Positions 31,080 to 43,875 of a DNA stretch of 64,000 nt are shown here, piece after piece. The notes below the pieces were generated by a model. The model was not told the origin of the DNA and searched no databases. It saw only the letters and a list, made by a program, of their open reading frames with translations. Source of the DNA: Monocercomonoides exilis (lineage: Eukaryota; Preaxostyla; Oxymonadida; Polymastigidae). The translations under genes and the position numbers were made by a program. Each line of letters opens with the position of its first letter. Within the stretch, counting starts at the first letter, position 1. Location: the NCBI GenBank assembly GCA_001643675.2, contig LSRY02000071.1, positions 108,347 through 172,346 on the forward strand, read 5' to 3'.

Positions 31080-34000
31080 CTGTTTTCCACAGAATCTCTT
31101 TTTCTTCTGTTGTCATTTCCTGTCTTCTTTCCAAATTCAATTTTCTCGCATATATTTTGAACACATGCAAGGGCTCCAGTATCAATAAAAAAACAGAAAA
31201 AAATATAAAGAAAAATAACAGACAACGAAAATAAATATATTTCAATATAAAAAAATATGAAATTAAAAAACAAAGTATTTTTATAAAAATAAAAATTAAT
31301 AAATAAACTGTACCTCTTTCTTTTTGCAATCTTCCTCTTCTCCTTCCTCTTCTTTTCTTGCCAGCCCCAGCCTGTTCAGCATTGCTTCCTCCGTTCTTCA
31401 CCTCGCAAACAGACCTCCCAGCCCTGTCACTTCTCAATGCTTCCAATGCTATTTCGTGCTATCCTCTCATCGCGCCAGATCAATCTTCACTTTTGTCAAT
31501 CATTTTCACAAAAAAGCACATATCTCTTTGAAAATAAAACCATAAACAAACAAACAAAAAAACAAATAAACAAATAAATATCGAATTCACACACACCTCA
31601 TGTGTCAACATCCAGAAATGATAACTGCCCCCCTTCCGCTTCCCTTCCCTCCTCTTCCCTGTCCTTTCCGCTCAACTCTCCCTTCCTCCAGCAAAGCACG
31701 CGGCCCACACCTTGCCCATTTGCTTCATCGCAGCAACACCAAAACCCCCAAGATGTCACCTCTCTCAGCCATCATTCACCCCATTTTTCTGCCATCTTCC
31801 TTTGCTCTTTCCTTCTCATCCCATCTGCTCCCCTCTCCTGCTGCCAATTTCCGACACTTCCACAGCCTTCATCTTTCTATTGCCTCTTCGCCTTTTCCCC
31901 TCCTCCCTTTCATTCCTCTATTGATTTATTTCATTTTTTCATATTGTAATTTTCCATTTCTCTCTCTCTAAAATATCACACTTCCCCAACCAACCCTCTT
32001 CTGCTAGCATCCATTTCATCCTCAATGCGCAACACTGCCACCACCGTTACTGCCCACAATACACATTATCCACAACAAACCACAAGAATCAAAAAACATA
32101 GCAAACACATTCTAACAACCTGCTGAAAGCAAAAGGCAAAACATCCTCATCTTCTAAAATTTTCTTTCCTCTTGTCCTCCCTTCATCTCCACAACTCTCC
32201 CCAAAAAAACACACAAAACAATCCCAATTATCGAATTAGCCAACATCCCCGACACCAACGCCCTTTCAAATTCAAAACACCCGCAACCACCTCGCCGTAA
32301 TGCAAATAACATCCGTCATTGCACATCTGCCGGCCTTTGCGTCAGTACTCGGAGTGTACCGAGAAAAATACAATTTGTCTATTCCAGTCTTTAATTATGC
32401 ATACGATCGTCACAATTTTGAAAAAAAAGAAAAAACTGAAAACTACCTTTGTTAATGGGAGGGCATCAGACAATAATATTTTATGGTGGATTTGCTAAAT
32501 TATTGTTTTTGAAGGCGCCTTGTGCGACTGGGACTGGTGTTGAATTTGGAAAGATATGAAGTGATTTTTTGTTCAAGAAAGGGCATGGAGCACCGATGCT
32601 TTGAAAATATAATATATATCACGGGATATATGTATTTCTGATAATTCTATATAATGTGAAGATATTTTCATCCGTATCCTTCCCCAAGTCATGATTCGGA
32701 CAATTTATATTATAAGTCAATTTATTTTTTTTATTAATGAAGAGGAGAACAACAGGGAAGGAAGCCAAACATTATCTTAAAAATAGCAGATATTAAAACA
32801 TGAAGGCTTTTTTTAACGAAAATTTTCACAGTTATTTTTGACTCAACATGCAATGGGTCGAAATGCAACGAAAAACGAGTTTTGATGGAGCAGAAATTCA
32901 TGGAGTCGGAAAATGCCAAAGACAAGAAGGAAGTGTGACCAATTTTTCTGAAAAGGCTGCCTTTTTTTAAAAAAGAGAAAGAAGACATTTTCAGAAAATA
33001 TGTTGGAGGGATTGGAGTGGATGCATTGAATGGAAAATGGAGACAAGTGGCTGAAACAGGAGATTGGCGGTTGTTGCTGGACGAATGGATTTTCTTGGGT
33101 TGATAAGGACAAGACAATATTTTTACGGACTGAGAAAAGGTGTGGAACTACTTTTCATTGCTTAGCTTGAAAGTCGAAAATACGAGAATATTTGGCAGTT
33201 CGGCATCATAGAAGCAGCCGGAAGCGGATGAAAAGCAAAATGGATCTTAACTATTTTAACGCTTGCCTTAGCCTTATGTCATCGAAGCGTTATCCACAGG
33301 AGCAGAGAACGAGGCTGCGATGCTGAGGCCATCTTCGACAGAAAATGTCCGACATTAAAGATCTCTAAAGCATTTTCTCCACCTTCAGCCTCATCGTTTT
33401 CTTCATCTTCGTATTAGGCATCATTGTTTTCATTTGCACCGCATCAGCAAATTTTATTGCATACACACATATTTTATCTTCGTTGTCGTGTCATCTCTCT
33501 CTTCTTCGACTTCTTGGTCACTATCATTTTCGCCTCTTCCTCCTCTTCTTCGTCTCTTTTTTTGGAATGAAGTTGGCGGAGTTATTTGAGCAAAAGCGAA
33601 GCCGAGGACCGGAATTTGGCTATATTTTTAGGAGGAAGAAGGGAAGCGAAGTTATTAGCAGTTATTTAGGCAGCGAAGGCGAAGCAAACGAGTTTTGTAG
33701 GCAGTACAGAGAAATATTTAGAGAGGAAGAGGATATGAAGAAGAGCCGATGATTTAGAAAAAATGTGTGAAGAAAATTCATTATCAAAAAGCTCATGACA
33801 TGATTTATTTTAATTAATTTTTTTTTTAATTTTTTTTATTTTTCTTTTAAATTTTTCTATATCCTTTAATTTCTTATTTTCAATTTTTATTATTTTTCTT
33901 AATTTTTATAATTATTTTTATGAATTTTGATTTTTGCGATCGCATTTATAAGAGATGAAAGCGAATAGAATTTGAAAAGAAGGCGGAATATGGAAACAGA

Positions 34001-34254
34001 AGAAAAAGAGATTTTAGGGAAAAGACAGATGGCGAAGAATGTTGGAATACATTTCCATTTTGAGGTGCTGAAGGGAAAGATTCATTTCTATTATTTTACA
34101 AAAAACTTTTCAGAAGGTGCAAAAGAGGCAGGAAAATGGAATTTGATCTTTTCCGAGTTTATTTCAAAATTGTGGATAAATACAAGAGAAGCACATAGTA
34201 AATGGGTGAAGAGAAAGGAAGAATTATTGTGAATGAATCACACCTCTTCTCTTT
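31080..34254. other. Divergent region between gene6 (-) and gene7 (+), left copy
   Basis: 31.16-31.31 kb is an AT-rich intron-like tract upstream of gene6. 31.6-32.0 kb is comparatively C-rich on the plus strand (purine-rich in the gene6 direction), and its Pro-rich open frames look spurious. 32.6-33.4 kb is a degraded copy of the KMDFESF-type upstream segment. 33,483-33,752 contains an open frame resembling the GRKEQYF relic (REIFREEEDMKKSR). 33,931-33,986 is the dispersed motif, followed by the gene7 leader frame 33,972-34,232. No complete gene is seen. Confidence 0.42.
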
Positions 34255-36474
34255 TTGCCCATTCCTCTTAACTCCCTCGATATCCTTTGCTTCCCTCTCC
34301 AAACTCATTTTTTTTTCAACATTTTAACAGCATCTTCAGATTGTCCGTCCCCAGCAACTACATCAACCCAAGCTACATATTTTATGAACAGTTGCTCGTT
34401 CTCATCAGTTTGCAATGGGTATGATGGAGGGATTGTTCATTCCCTCAACAACCCCTATGCCTCTCTGACAGCCTCAAACACCTCATTTGTTGGGTGTTGT
34501 CGGACAAGAAACGTTGTATGTGAAGGAAATGCAGAGGTACCATTGAAACCAGACAGACAGAATGAAACATTCAATGGAGCTAATTCATTCACTTGGTGTG
34601 AATGGGATGGGTCGAAGACAACAGGAAAAGAGAATTCATACACCGATGGGGAGTCAAGTGGAGGGGCTATCTGCATGTACGGTCAATCAAACGCTTCTGT
34701 GTCTGTTTCTCATTGTGCGTTCAATGGATGCGTTGCATACAGTCGGGGCGGGGGAATAATGTGTGCAAGCATAAAAGAAGTTAAAATAGAGAACAATTCA
34801 TTCAATGCATGCACAGCTCAAAATCAAGAAGGGGGCGGAATATTTATTCTATCAATTTCAGCATGTGCTCGGATCAGCGAGTGCGAATTTCAGAATTGCA
34901 AAGCAGTTTATAATGGAGGAGGGCTTTATCTTAATGATTTTCAGGTTTCAAGAACAGGATGCATTGAAGCAGAAAATGGAGAAGGTGAAAGTGCGTGTGT
35001 GTTTGACTGCAGTTTCACTTCATGCTCAATCTCAAGTACACAAGGTGGAGGTATGTGTTGTGCTACTGTTCCTGCTGCATTCAAAATGAGGAGCATTCAG
35101 TTTATTTCATGTTCGGCATTTTCATATGGAGGAGGATTATATTTTAATCCAAATAGACAAACAGATCTAAATAACGCATTCTATTGTTATTTTTTGTTCT
35201 TTCATGAATGCAAATGCTCGGCCAATCCTCCTTATGGCCACGATGTTCATTTTTATGATCGTTATGATTTTTTTAAGTTATCTGGAAATCCATTTCATGA
35301 ATGTTACACAACGAATACAGATAGTAGGAGGGTATGTTATGGATATAATTACACGGGAAGTAGCTGGCTATTTCAACACACAGAAAAGAAGGATTGGTTG
35401 AAAGATAAAACGTTATATGTTTCGGTGAATGGAAATGATGCATCTCCGCTGTGTGGGGCAAATGAATCAAATCCGTGCAAAACGGTGAAGAAGGCGTTTG
35501 AGATGTGTGAGGTGCAGATAAGCTTGGCAATCACATTAATGGATGGGAATCACACAAGCGAGGCAACAACAATTGAGATTGGGACAAAGAAGATTTCAGT
35601 CATTGGGACAGGCAAAGATAAGAGTTCGATTGGAACAGGAGCCCTTTCATCGGGAGGAACGCTGTTCAGTGTTTCGACAGGTCATCTTGGCTTATTGCAC
35701 ATGAAGGTTGATTGTAACTCAAATTTAAGTCCTTCTATGCCGAGTGTGGTTGTGGTGTCTGATGGGAGTGGGTCACTCTCGTTGGAGGATGTTGTGATCA
35801 CCACGAGTGTTTCTTCAGGAAACTATGTGATGTCGTCGTCAGTGTTTGTGGTGCCGCTGTCACAGCTGTCGATGGTTGATGTGGAGATCATAAATATGAA
35901 TGTCTCAAAACCGTTGTTCTCTGAGCCGGATCCATCTTCTCCTTCTTCTTCTTCTTCATTGTCTTCATCTGCACTGTATCTGACAGCCACAGCATCAGGA
36001 GACAGCGTGCTGGTGAATGTGAAAGTGACGAATGTGAAGTTGACTGAAGGAGATGGGGTGGTTGTGGCAAAGAGTGTGAAGGCAGGAGAGACGTTCGGGA
36101 TGATGAGCACGAGAACAGAAGGGGAGCAGAGTGGTTGTATGTTTGGGAAGGGTGATTCTGAGATGAATTTTTGGTCACATGTGAATTTGGAGGGAGGAAT
36201 AAAAAATCATAGGTGCGTTGCGATTTTGTTTCTGTTTTGCTGCAACCCGTGCAACCCACATAAAATAAGCGCCATCACTGCTGCAAAACTCGAAATCTCC
36301 TGTTTTATCGAGGAGCAGAAAATCGGGTTTATTTGTGAAAAGGAAAGGAAGAAAGGCGACTTATTTGATGGAACATCAACGATTTATTTTTTCTTTGAAA
36401 AAAAAGAGTATTCGAATTATTTTGCCATTTTCGATGTTTTGCAAAAACAAAAAGTGGACAAGTTTCTTTGTTGA
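34255..36474 (+). pseudogene. gene7, left copy: longest Pmp-like beta-helix frame, N-terminal frame break
   Basis: 739 codons, but the first codon is TTG and the first 20 residues are in the wrong frame: the expected LTPSISFASLSKL lies one frame over, and the T9 run at 34,308-34,316 joins the two. Repeats: GGAI 136, GGGI 165, GGGI 193, GGGL 221, GGGM 264, GGGL 292. Linker EVPLKPDRQ, segment GQSNASVSVS, type B cassette LKDKTLYVSVNGND at 382. This copy shows most of the second domain: FSVSTGHLGLLHMKVDCNS, LSLEDVVITT, a Ser-rich linker 560-572 and a beta-rich stretch to about 650. It then ends in about 90 unrelated Lys/Phe-rich residues. No membrane anchor. The same break is present in the right copy, so it predates or was shared by conversion. 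Confidence 0.6.
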
Positions 36475-39134
36475 ATCCTTCTATTTTTTCAATGTAACAA
36501 TTCATATGATTTTTATTTTTTCATTCATTAGCCAACTGCTTTTGAATGATTTTTCAGACAACAAAGTTTTTCTTTAAAAAAACTTCAGATTTTTCTTTTT
36601 TCATTCTTTTTTTTTTTTAAATGTTATTTACACAGCATTTTTTTATAACAAAATAAAAAAAATCAAACAGTTCCCTTGTTTGAAAGGAAATATGAAATTT
36701 CGGAACAAACTGTTGAAGAACTTCAAAAATGATTTGTTGATGAACAAACAAACAAATGGATAAATGAATGGATGAATGGATGAAAATATGGAAAGGATGA
36801 ATATTACCAGACAAGAGTATTTTCACAGCAACTGATGAATGAAAAAGGAAAACGATAACTTTTTTTTTGTATTTTTGTCAAATAATATCAAACTCTTCTG
36901 ATTTGTCAATCATTCATTTTCATTTTGACAGGGGAAAATAAAAATGAAAACAATTATTCATTGAGAAATCAGGGGAATTAGAAAATGGGCTTTATCGTGA
37001 TTTAAATGAGAAATATTTATCAAAATGAAAAATTAAAATAAAAAAAGAAATCAAAACTTTTTTATTAGAAATGATTATTTTTCATTGATATTTAACTATA
37101 TATCCTTTTTTATATCCACCATAAGGCACTCAATGGCTTTCAAAATCATGATTTCAAAATTAATCACTCATATTGATTTTTTTAGAATTGAATGTTTCTT
37201 TTTTGTTTATTTTGATTTCATTTCTTTTTTACCAAAACAAATTATTCTTTCACAAAACGATGAAAAAGAAGTTTTTGAAATGTGCCAACACCGATTCATT
37301 TGTTCTTTTTATGTTTTTGTTTTCCAATTTCAATTTTGATAGTTTATTTTGATGAGGGAGATTGCTTATCTTATCTCATAAGTTTTCTGTCAAAAATATC
37401 GGTTTGAAATTGAGATTGGGACACTTTGAAATGGACACTTGAAAGTGATAACAGCATTGTGACAGTTCATTATTTGAATTTTTTTGTCTCAAATATAAGG
37501 TTTGTTTGGTTATTGAAATGCTTGGATCGTTTCAACTGAATATTCACAAAACAATCTCGAAAAACTGTGTGATCATCCATTCTCCAAATAATTTTCTGGT
37601 CTCATAAATCATTTTTTATCTTAATCTTAATTATTTCTTTTCATTTGATTCAAAATTTGTGGAATATATTTATTGTCTCATTCATAGAATATTTCTTTTT
37701 GAAAATTCATGAATGTCATTTCAAAAAATAAGTTTGATTGTTTCTTATATTTTGATGATTTTCATATTATAGCATTTCATTAAATCGAAAATATAAAGTT
37801 TGTAAAATACATTGAATGTGCTACTGCAATTTATTGAATGTGTTTGATGAGTTTAATCAAAAACCTTTGAAATAATACAAATAACCTTTTGATTACTTCG
37901 TTTGAGACTTTTCAAAAAGAAATTGAAATAGAATAAGATAATAAATCTAATCCACAAATATTGAACCAAATGAAAAGAAATAATCGAGATCAATATGGAA
38001 AATGATTTTTGAGATCAGAAAATAAATTGGAGAATGGATGATCATACAGCTTTTCGAGATTGACTTGTGAATATTCAGTTGAAGTGATATAGGCTTTTCA
38101 ATAACCAAACAAACCTTATATTTGAGACAAAAAAATTCAAATAATGAACTGTCACAATGCTGTTATCACTTTCAAGTGTCCATTTCAAAGTGTCCCAATC
38201 TCAATTTCAAACCGATATTTTTGACAGAAAACTTATGAGATAAGATAAGCAATCTCCCTCATCAAAATAAACTATCAAAATTGAAATTGGAAAACAAAAA
38301 CATAAAAAGAACAAATGAATCGGTGTTGGCACATTTCAAAAACTTCTTTTTCATCGTTTTGTGAAAGAATAATTTGTTTTGGTAAAAAAGAAATGAAATC
38401 AAAATAAACAAAAAAGAAACATTCAATTCTAAAAAAATCAATATGAGTGATTAATTTTGAAATCATGATTTTGAAAGCCATTGAGTGCCTTATGGTGGAT
38501 ATAAAAAAGGATATATAGTTAAATATCAATGAAAAATAATCATTTCTAATAAAAAAGTTTTGATTTCTTTTTTTATTTTAATTTTTCATTTTGATAAATA
38601 TTTCTCATTTAAATCACGATAAAGCCCATTTTCTAATTCCCCTGATTTCTCAATGAATAATTGTTTTCATTTTTATTTTCCCCTGTCAAAATGAAAATGA
38701 ATGATTGACAAATCAGAAGAGTTTGATATTATTTGACAAAAATACAAAAAAAAGTTATCGTTTTCCTTTTTCATTCATCAGTTGCTGTGAAAATACTCTT
38801 GTCTGGTAATATTCATCCTTTCCATATTTTCATCCATTCATCCATTCATTTATCCATTTGTTTGTTTGTTCATCAACAAATCATTTTTGAAGTTCTTCAA
38901 CAGTTTGTTCCGAAATTTCATATTTCCTTTCAAACAAGGGAACTGTTTGATTTTTTTATTTTGTTATAAAAAAATGCTGTGTAAATAACATTTAAAAAAA
39001 AAAAGAATGAAAAAGAAAAATCTGAAGTTTTTTAAAGAAAAACTTTGTTGTCTGAAAAATCATTCAAAAGCAGTTGGCTAATGAATGAAAAAATAAAAAT
39101 CATATGAATTGTTACATTGAAAAAATAGAAGGAT
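36475..39134. other. AT-rich non-coding block holding the centre of palindrome 2
   Basis: No convincing gene. Open frames at 37,085-37,339 and its mirror 38,275-38,529 code for the same Phe/Ile-rich peptide and lie in a repeat with GAGTGATTAATTTTGAAATC. The centre is near 37,805. Between about 37,515 and 38,099 the two halves still align but with frequent substitutions, while outside this the arms are nearly identical. Confidence 0.6.
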
Positions 39135-41354
39135 TCAACAAAGAAACTTGTCCACTTTTTGTTTTTGCAAAACATCGAAAATGGCAAAATAATTCGAATA
39201 CTCTTTTTTTTCAAAGAAAAAATAAATCGTTGATGTTCCATCAAATAAGTCGCCTTTCTTCCTTTCCTTTTCACAAATAAACCCGATTTTCTGCTCCTCG
39301 ATAAAACAGGAGATTTCGAGTTTTGCAGCAGTGATGGCGCTTATTTTATGTGGGTTGCACGGGTTGCAGCAAAACAGAAACAAAATCGCAACGCACCTAT
39401 GATTTTTTATTCTTCCCTCCAAATTCACATGTGACCAAAAATTCATCTCAGAATCACCCTTCCCAAACATACAACCACTCTGCTCCCCTTCTGTTCTCGT
39501 GCTCATCATCCCGAACGTCTCTCCTGCCTTCACACTCTTTGCCACAACCACCCCATCTCCTTCAGTCAACTTCACATTCGTCACTTTCACATTCACCAGC
39601 ACGCTGTCTCCTGATGCTGTGGCTGTCAGATACAGTGCAGATGAAGACAATGAAGAAGAAGAAGAAGGAGAAGATGGATCCGGCTCAGAGAACAACGGTT
39701 TTGAGACATTCATATTTATGATCTCCACATCAACCATCGACAGCTGTGACAGCGGCACCACAAACACTGACGACGACATCACATAGTTTCCTGAAGAAAC
39801 ACTCGTGGTGATCACAACATCCTCCAACGAGAGTGACCCACTCCCATCAGACACCACAACCACACTCGGCATAGAAGGACTTAAATTTGAGTTACAATCA
39901 ACCTTCATGTGCAATAAGCCAAGATGACCTGTCGAAACACTGAACAGCGTTCCTCCCGATGAAAGGGCTCCTGTTCCAATCGAACTCTTATCTTTGCCTG
40001 TCCCAATGACTGAAATCTTCTTTGTCCCAATCTCAATTGTTGTTGCCTCGCTTGTGTGATTCCCATCCATTAATGTGATTGCCAAGCTTATCTGCACCTC
40101 ACACATCTCAAACGCCTTCTTCACCGTTTTGCACGGATTTGATTCATTTGCCCCACACAGCGGAGATGCATCATTTCCATTCACCGAAACATATAACGTT
40201 TTATCTTTCAACCAATCCTTCTTTTCTGTGTGTTGAAATAGCCAGCTACTTCCCGTGTAATTATATCCATAACATACCCTCCTACTATCTGTATTCGTTG
40301 TGTAACATTCATGAAATGGATTTCCAGATAACTTAAAAAAATCATAACGATCATAAAAATGAACATCGTGGCCATAAGGAGGATTGGCCGAGCATTTGCA
40401 TTCATGAAAGAACAAAAAATAACAATAGAATGCGTTATTTAGATCTGTTTGTCTATTTGGATTAAAATATAATCCTCCTCCATATGAAAATGCCGAACAT
40501 GAAATAAACTGAATGCTCCTCATTTTGAATGCAGCAGGAACAGTAGCACAACACATACCTCCACCTTGTGTACTTGAGATTGAGCATGAAGTGAAACTGC
40601 AGTCAAACACACACGCACTTTCACCTTCTCCATTTTCTGCTTCAATGCATCCTGTTCTTGAAACCTGAAAATCATTAAGATAAAGCCCTCCTCCATTATA
40701 AACTGCTTTGCAATTCTGAAATTCGCACTCGCTGATCCGAGCACATGCTGAAATTGATAGAATAAATATTCCGCCCCCTTCTTGATTTTGAGCTGTGCAT
40801 GCATTGAATGAATTGTTCTCTATTTTAACTTCTTTTATGCTTGCACACATTATTCCCCCGCCCCGACTGTATGCAACGCATCCATTGAACGCACAATGAG
40901 AAACAGACACAGAAGCGTTTGATTGACCGTACATGCAGATAGCCCCTCCACTTGACTCCCCATCGGTGTATGAATTCTCTTTTCCTGTTGTCTTCGACCC
41001 ATCCCATTCACACCAAGTGAATGAATTAGCTCCATTGAATGTTTCATTCTGTCTGTCTGGTTTCAATGGTACCTCTGCATTTCCTTCACATACAACGTTT
41101 CTTGTCCGACAACACCCAACAAATGAGGTGTTTGAGGCTGTCAGAGAGGCATAGGGGTTGTTGAGGGAATGAACAATCCCTCCATCATACCCATTGCAAA
41201 CTGATGAGAACGAGCAACTGTTCATAAAATATGTAGCTTGGGTTGATGTAGTTGCTGGGGACGGACAATCTGAAGATGCTGTTAAAATGTTGAAAAAAAA
41301 ATGAGTTTGGAGAGGGAAGCAAAGGATATCGAGGGAGTTAAGAGGAATGGGCAA
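39135..41354 (-). pseudogene. gene7, right copy: Pmp-like beta-helix frame, N-terminal frame break
   Basis: Mirror of 34,255-36,474, 739 codons. The only protein difference noticed is Gly to Arg at about residue 648 (EGGIK versus EGRIK). It shares the A9/T9 run that puts the N-terminal rung out of frame and the same non-native Lys/Phe-rich C-terminus. Its 5' side faces gene6 right copy across a divergent region that has gained the Merlin transposon. Confidence 0.6.
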
Positions 41355-42405
41355 AAAGAGAAGAGGTGTGATTCATTCACAATAATTCTTCCTTTCTCTT
41401 CACCCATTTACTATGTGCTTCTCTTGTATCTATCCGCAATTTTGTAATAAACTCGGAAAAGATCAAATTCCATTTTCCTGCCTCTTTTGCACCTTCTGAA
41501 AAGTTTTTTGTAAAATAATAGAAATGAATCTTTCCCTTCAGCACCTCAAAATGGAAATGTATTCCAACATTCTTCGCCATCTGTCTTTTCCCTAAAATCT
41601 CTTTTTCTTCTGTTTCCATATTCCGCCTTCTTTTCAAATTCTATTCGCTTTCATCTCTTATAAATGCGATCGCAAAAATCAAAATTCATAAAAATAATTA
41701 TAAAAATTAAGAAAAATAATAAAAATTGAAAATAAGAAATTAAAGGATATAGAAAAATTTAAAAGAAAAATAAAAAAAATTAAAAAAAAAATTAATTAAA
41801 ATAAATCATGTCATGAGCTTTTTGATAATGAATTTTCTTCACACATTTTTTCTAAATCATCGGCTCTTCTTCATATCCTCTTCCTCTCTAAATATTTCTC
41901 TGTACTGCCTACAAAACTCGTTTGCTTCGCCTTCGCTGCCTAAATAACTGCTAATAACTTCGCTTCCCTTCTTCCTCCTAAAAATATAGCCAAATTCCGG
42001 TCCTCGGCTTCGCTTTTGCTCAAATAACTCCGCCAACTTCATTCCAAAAAAAGAGACGAAGAAGAGGAGGAAGAGGCGAAAATGATAGTGACCAAGAAGT
42101 CGAAGAAGAGAGAGATGACACGACAACGAAGATAAAATATGTGTGTATGCAATAAAATTTGCTGATGCGGTGCAAATGAAAACAATGATGCCTAATACGA
42201 AGATGAAGAAAACGATGAGGCTGAAGGTGGAGAAAATGCTTTAGAGATCTTTAATGTCGGACATTTTCTGTCGAAGATGGCCTCAGCATCGCAGCCTCGT
42301 TCTCTGCTCCTGTGGATAACGCTTCGATGACATAAGGCTAAGGCAAGCGTTAAAATAGTTAAGATCCATTTTGCTTTTCATCCGCTTCCGGCTGCTTCTA
42401 TGATG

Positions 42406-42413
42406 CCGAACTG
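42406..42413 (+). repeat. Target-site duplication, left, CCGAACTG
   Basis: Eight bases directly before the transposon. The identical octamer occurs at 43,876-43,883 and once only at the empty site in the left arm of palindrome 2 (reverse strand near 33,195-33,202). This proves the insertion point. Confidence 0.95.
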
Positions 42414-43875
42414 GGCAAGTGCATACTTAACCTTACATGAAATTTTTTAAATATTTTTTATCAAAACAATAAAAAATATTATTACAAGCAATTATCAATT
42501 CAAATTAGCAGCGGAAAATTGTATATAAAAAATGAAATATTTTTTGAAAAGATCAAAAATACCATAATTAAAATTTTTCATTTGGGCACAAAATATGGAA
42601 ATTTTGTTAATATGAGGATTTATAACAAAAATAATCGAATGTTTATTAATTATTTTTTCACCCATGTCTCTAGTTCCTGATAAGAAATCAGATGTTGCTG
42701 ATTATAACAAGCTTTTTCAAGATTTAGAAAAGAGTTGGGAGTGGTTCATTCATATTATCAACTTAAATGAAACGAAAAAATGTCCATCTTGCAGAAGATA
42801 CATGAAACTTACAACAGTTGATGAAACAAATCGATCATGGAGATGTTCAGCATGTAACAAATTCATTTCATATTTGAAGGAGACATCTTTTTATCGAAGT
42901 CATATCAAATTCAACTCAATATTTCTTATTCTTTTGCATTTCTGGCTGAAAATTCGAATTGATCAATGCTCATATATGACTGGAGTTGGTCGAAATACAG
43001 TCGGTTATTGGTATTCTGTTGCAAGAGCATCAATTGGAATTCGAATGTCGAGTGTGAGGTTTGCTCTTGGAGGAGAAGGATGCATTGTGGAAATAGATGA
43101 GGCAATTCTGAGAAAAAGAAAATTTCACAAAGGGAAAAAGAAGAAACAAATATGGCTTTTTGGTTCAGTGGAAAGAAAAGAAAATGATGAAATTGGAAAA
43201 TGTTTAATAATCAGAGTTCCAAACAGAAAAAAGGAGACTCTGATTCCCATCATTGAAGCCAACATCCAGAAAGGAACAACGATTTACAGTGATGAGTGGG
43301 GCGCATATAAATGCTTGAATGAATTAGGTTACAAACATCAGACAGTTTGCCACAAATACGAATTCAAAAATACAGAAACAGGAGTATGCACAAATTTGAT
43401 AGAAGGTTGTTGGTCTCATTTCAGAAGATCATTGCCTCCATGTGGAATCAAAGAAAAGTTCATTGATGATTTTATTGCTTCATTTTTGCTTCAACGAGAA
43501 AAAGATATGCTATTCCCAGAGTTTGTGAGGAATGTTACTAATTTCAAACCTACTGAAGCTGCATTTCCCCATGACTATGATGATGGAGAAGGAGACGATG
43601 AAGCAGATGTTCCCCAAATTGAGCAGGAAGCAGTTGAAATTCATGAAGATGATTATGACGATCCATAAGATGGAGCAGATGCTAGTGAATATTCTGAATC
43701 TTAACATTTTTGATCATATTAAATAATTATTTTTTTATTTTTTCATACACTTTTTTAATTGAAATAACTAAAACCCGCAATTATTAACATGTTATTTATG
43801 CATTACAACAATTAATTAATAAAACCAAAGTCGTTTGAATCATTTTTGGCTTGTAAGGTAAAGTGAGCATATGCC
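42414..43875 (+). mobile_element. Merlin/IS1016-type DNA transposon, complete
   Basis: A 1,462-bp element bounded by imperfect terminal inverted repeats. It starts GGCAAGTGCATACTTAAC; the complement of its right end reads GGCATATGCTCACTTTAC; 18 of the first 23 positions match. It is flanked by an 8-bp duplication, as expected for Merlin elements (8-9 bp). It carries one open transposase gene with intact catalytic residues, so it may be autonomous. The mirror position in the left arm is an uninterrupted empty site, and the arm length difference (1,470 bp) equals element plus duplication exactly. Confidence 0.95.
42664..43668 (+). CDS. Merlin transposase (ISXO2-like/IS1595-IS1016 DDE family)
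   Basis: 334 residues from an ATG, intact. An N-terminal zinc ribbon is formed by C40-x2-C43 and C61-x2-C64 (CPSC and CSAC), typical of IS1595-type transposases. A helix-turn-helix-like region follows (SYMTGVGRNTVGYWY, about 103-117). The catalytic core shows D145 in VEIDEAILRKRKFHKG, D210 in TIYSDEWGAYK and E247 in NLIEGCWSHFRR, giving 36 residues between the second Asp and the Glu as known for Merlin DD36E. The C-terminus (305-334) is an acidic tail. It catalyses cut-and-paste transposition of its own element. It has no introns. Its base composition is like its surroundings, so recent transfer from outside is not indicated. Confidence 0.93.
   Translation: MSLVPDKKSDVADYNKLFQDLEKSWEWFIHIINLNETKKCPSCRRYMKLTTVDETNRSWRCSACNKFISYLKETSFYRSHIKFNSIFLILLHFWLKIRIDQCSYMTGVGRNTVGYWYSVARASIGIRMSSVRFALGGEGCIVEIDEAILRKRKFHKGKKKKQIWLFGSVERKENDEIGKCLIIRVPNRKKETLIPIIEANIQKGTTIYSDEWGAYKCLNELGYKHQTVCHKYEFKNTETGVCTNLIEGCWSHFRRSLPPCGIKEKFIDDFIASFLLQREKDMLFPEFVRNVTNFKPTEAAFPHDYDDGEGDDEADVPQIEQEAVEIHEDDYDDP

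Larger units (their letters stand above)
26220..37515 (+). repeat. Palindrome 2, left near-identical arm
   Basis: Mirror of 38,099-50,846. Paired coordinates add to about 75,609-75,614 inside the Merlin insertion point and 77,077-77,080 outside it, so the arms are collinear over more than 11 kb. Differences seen: the Merlin element (right only), two one-base homopolymer changes near 31.5 kb, the gene6 conversion tract 29,582-30,013, and scattered substitutions. Towards the centre the match falls abruptly at about 37,515. Confidence 0.88.

Noticed and set aside
31600-31971. Pro/Ser-rich open frames on the plus strand, mirrored at 45,108-45,479
   Set aside because: They lie in C/T-rich DNA whose other strand is the purine-rich upstream region of gene6. 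Three overlapping frames are open at once, which is typical of low-complexity DNA, and the composition is not protein-like.
33972-34232. 86-codon frame upstream of gene7 as an independent gene
   Set aside because: It covers the conserved leader region shared with other family members (compare 8,372-8,665), so it is more likely an upstream exon or leader of gene7.
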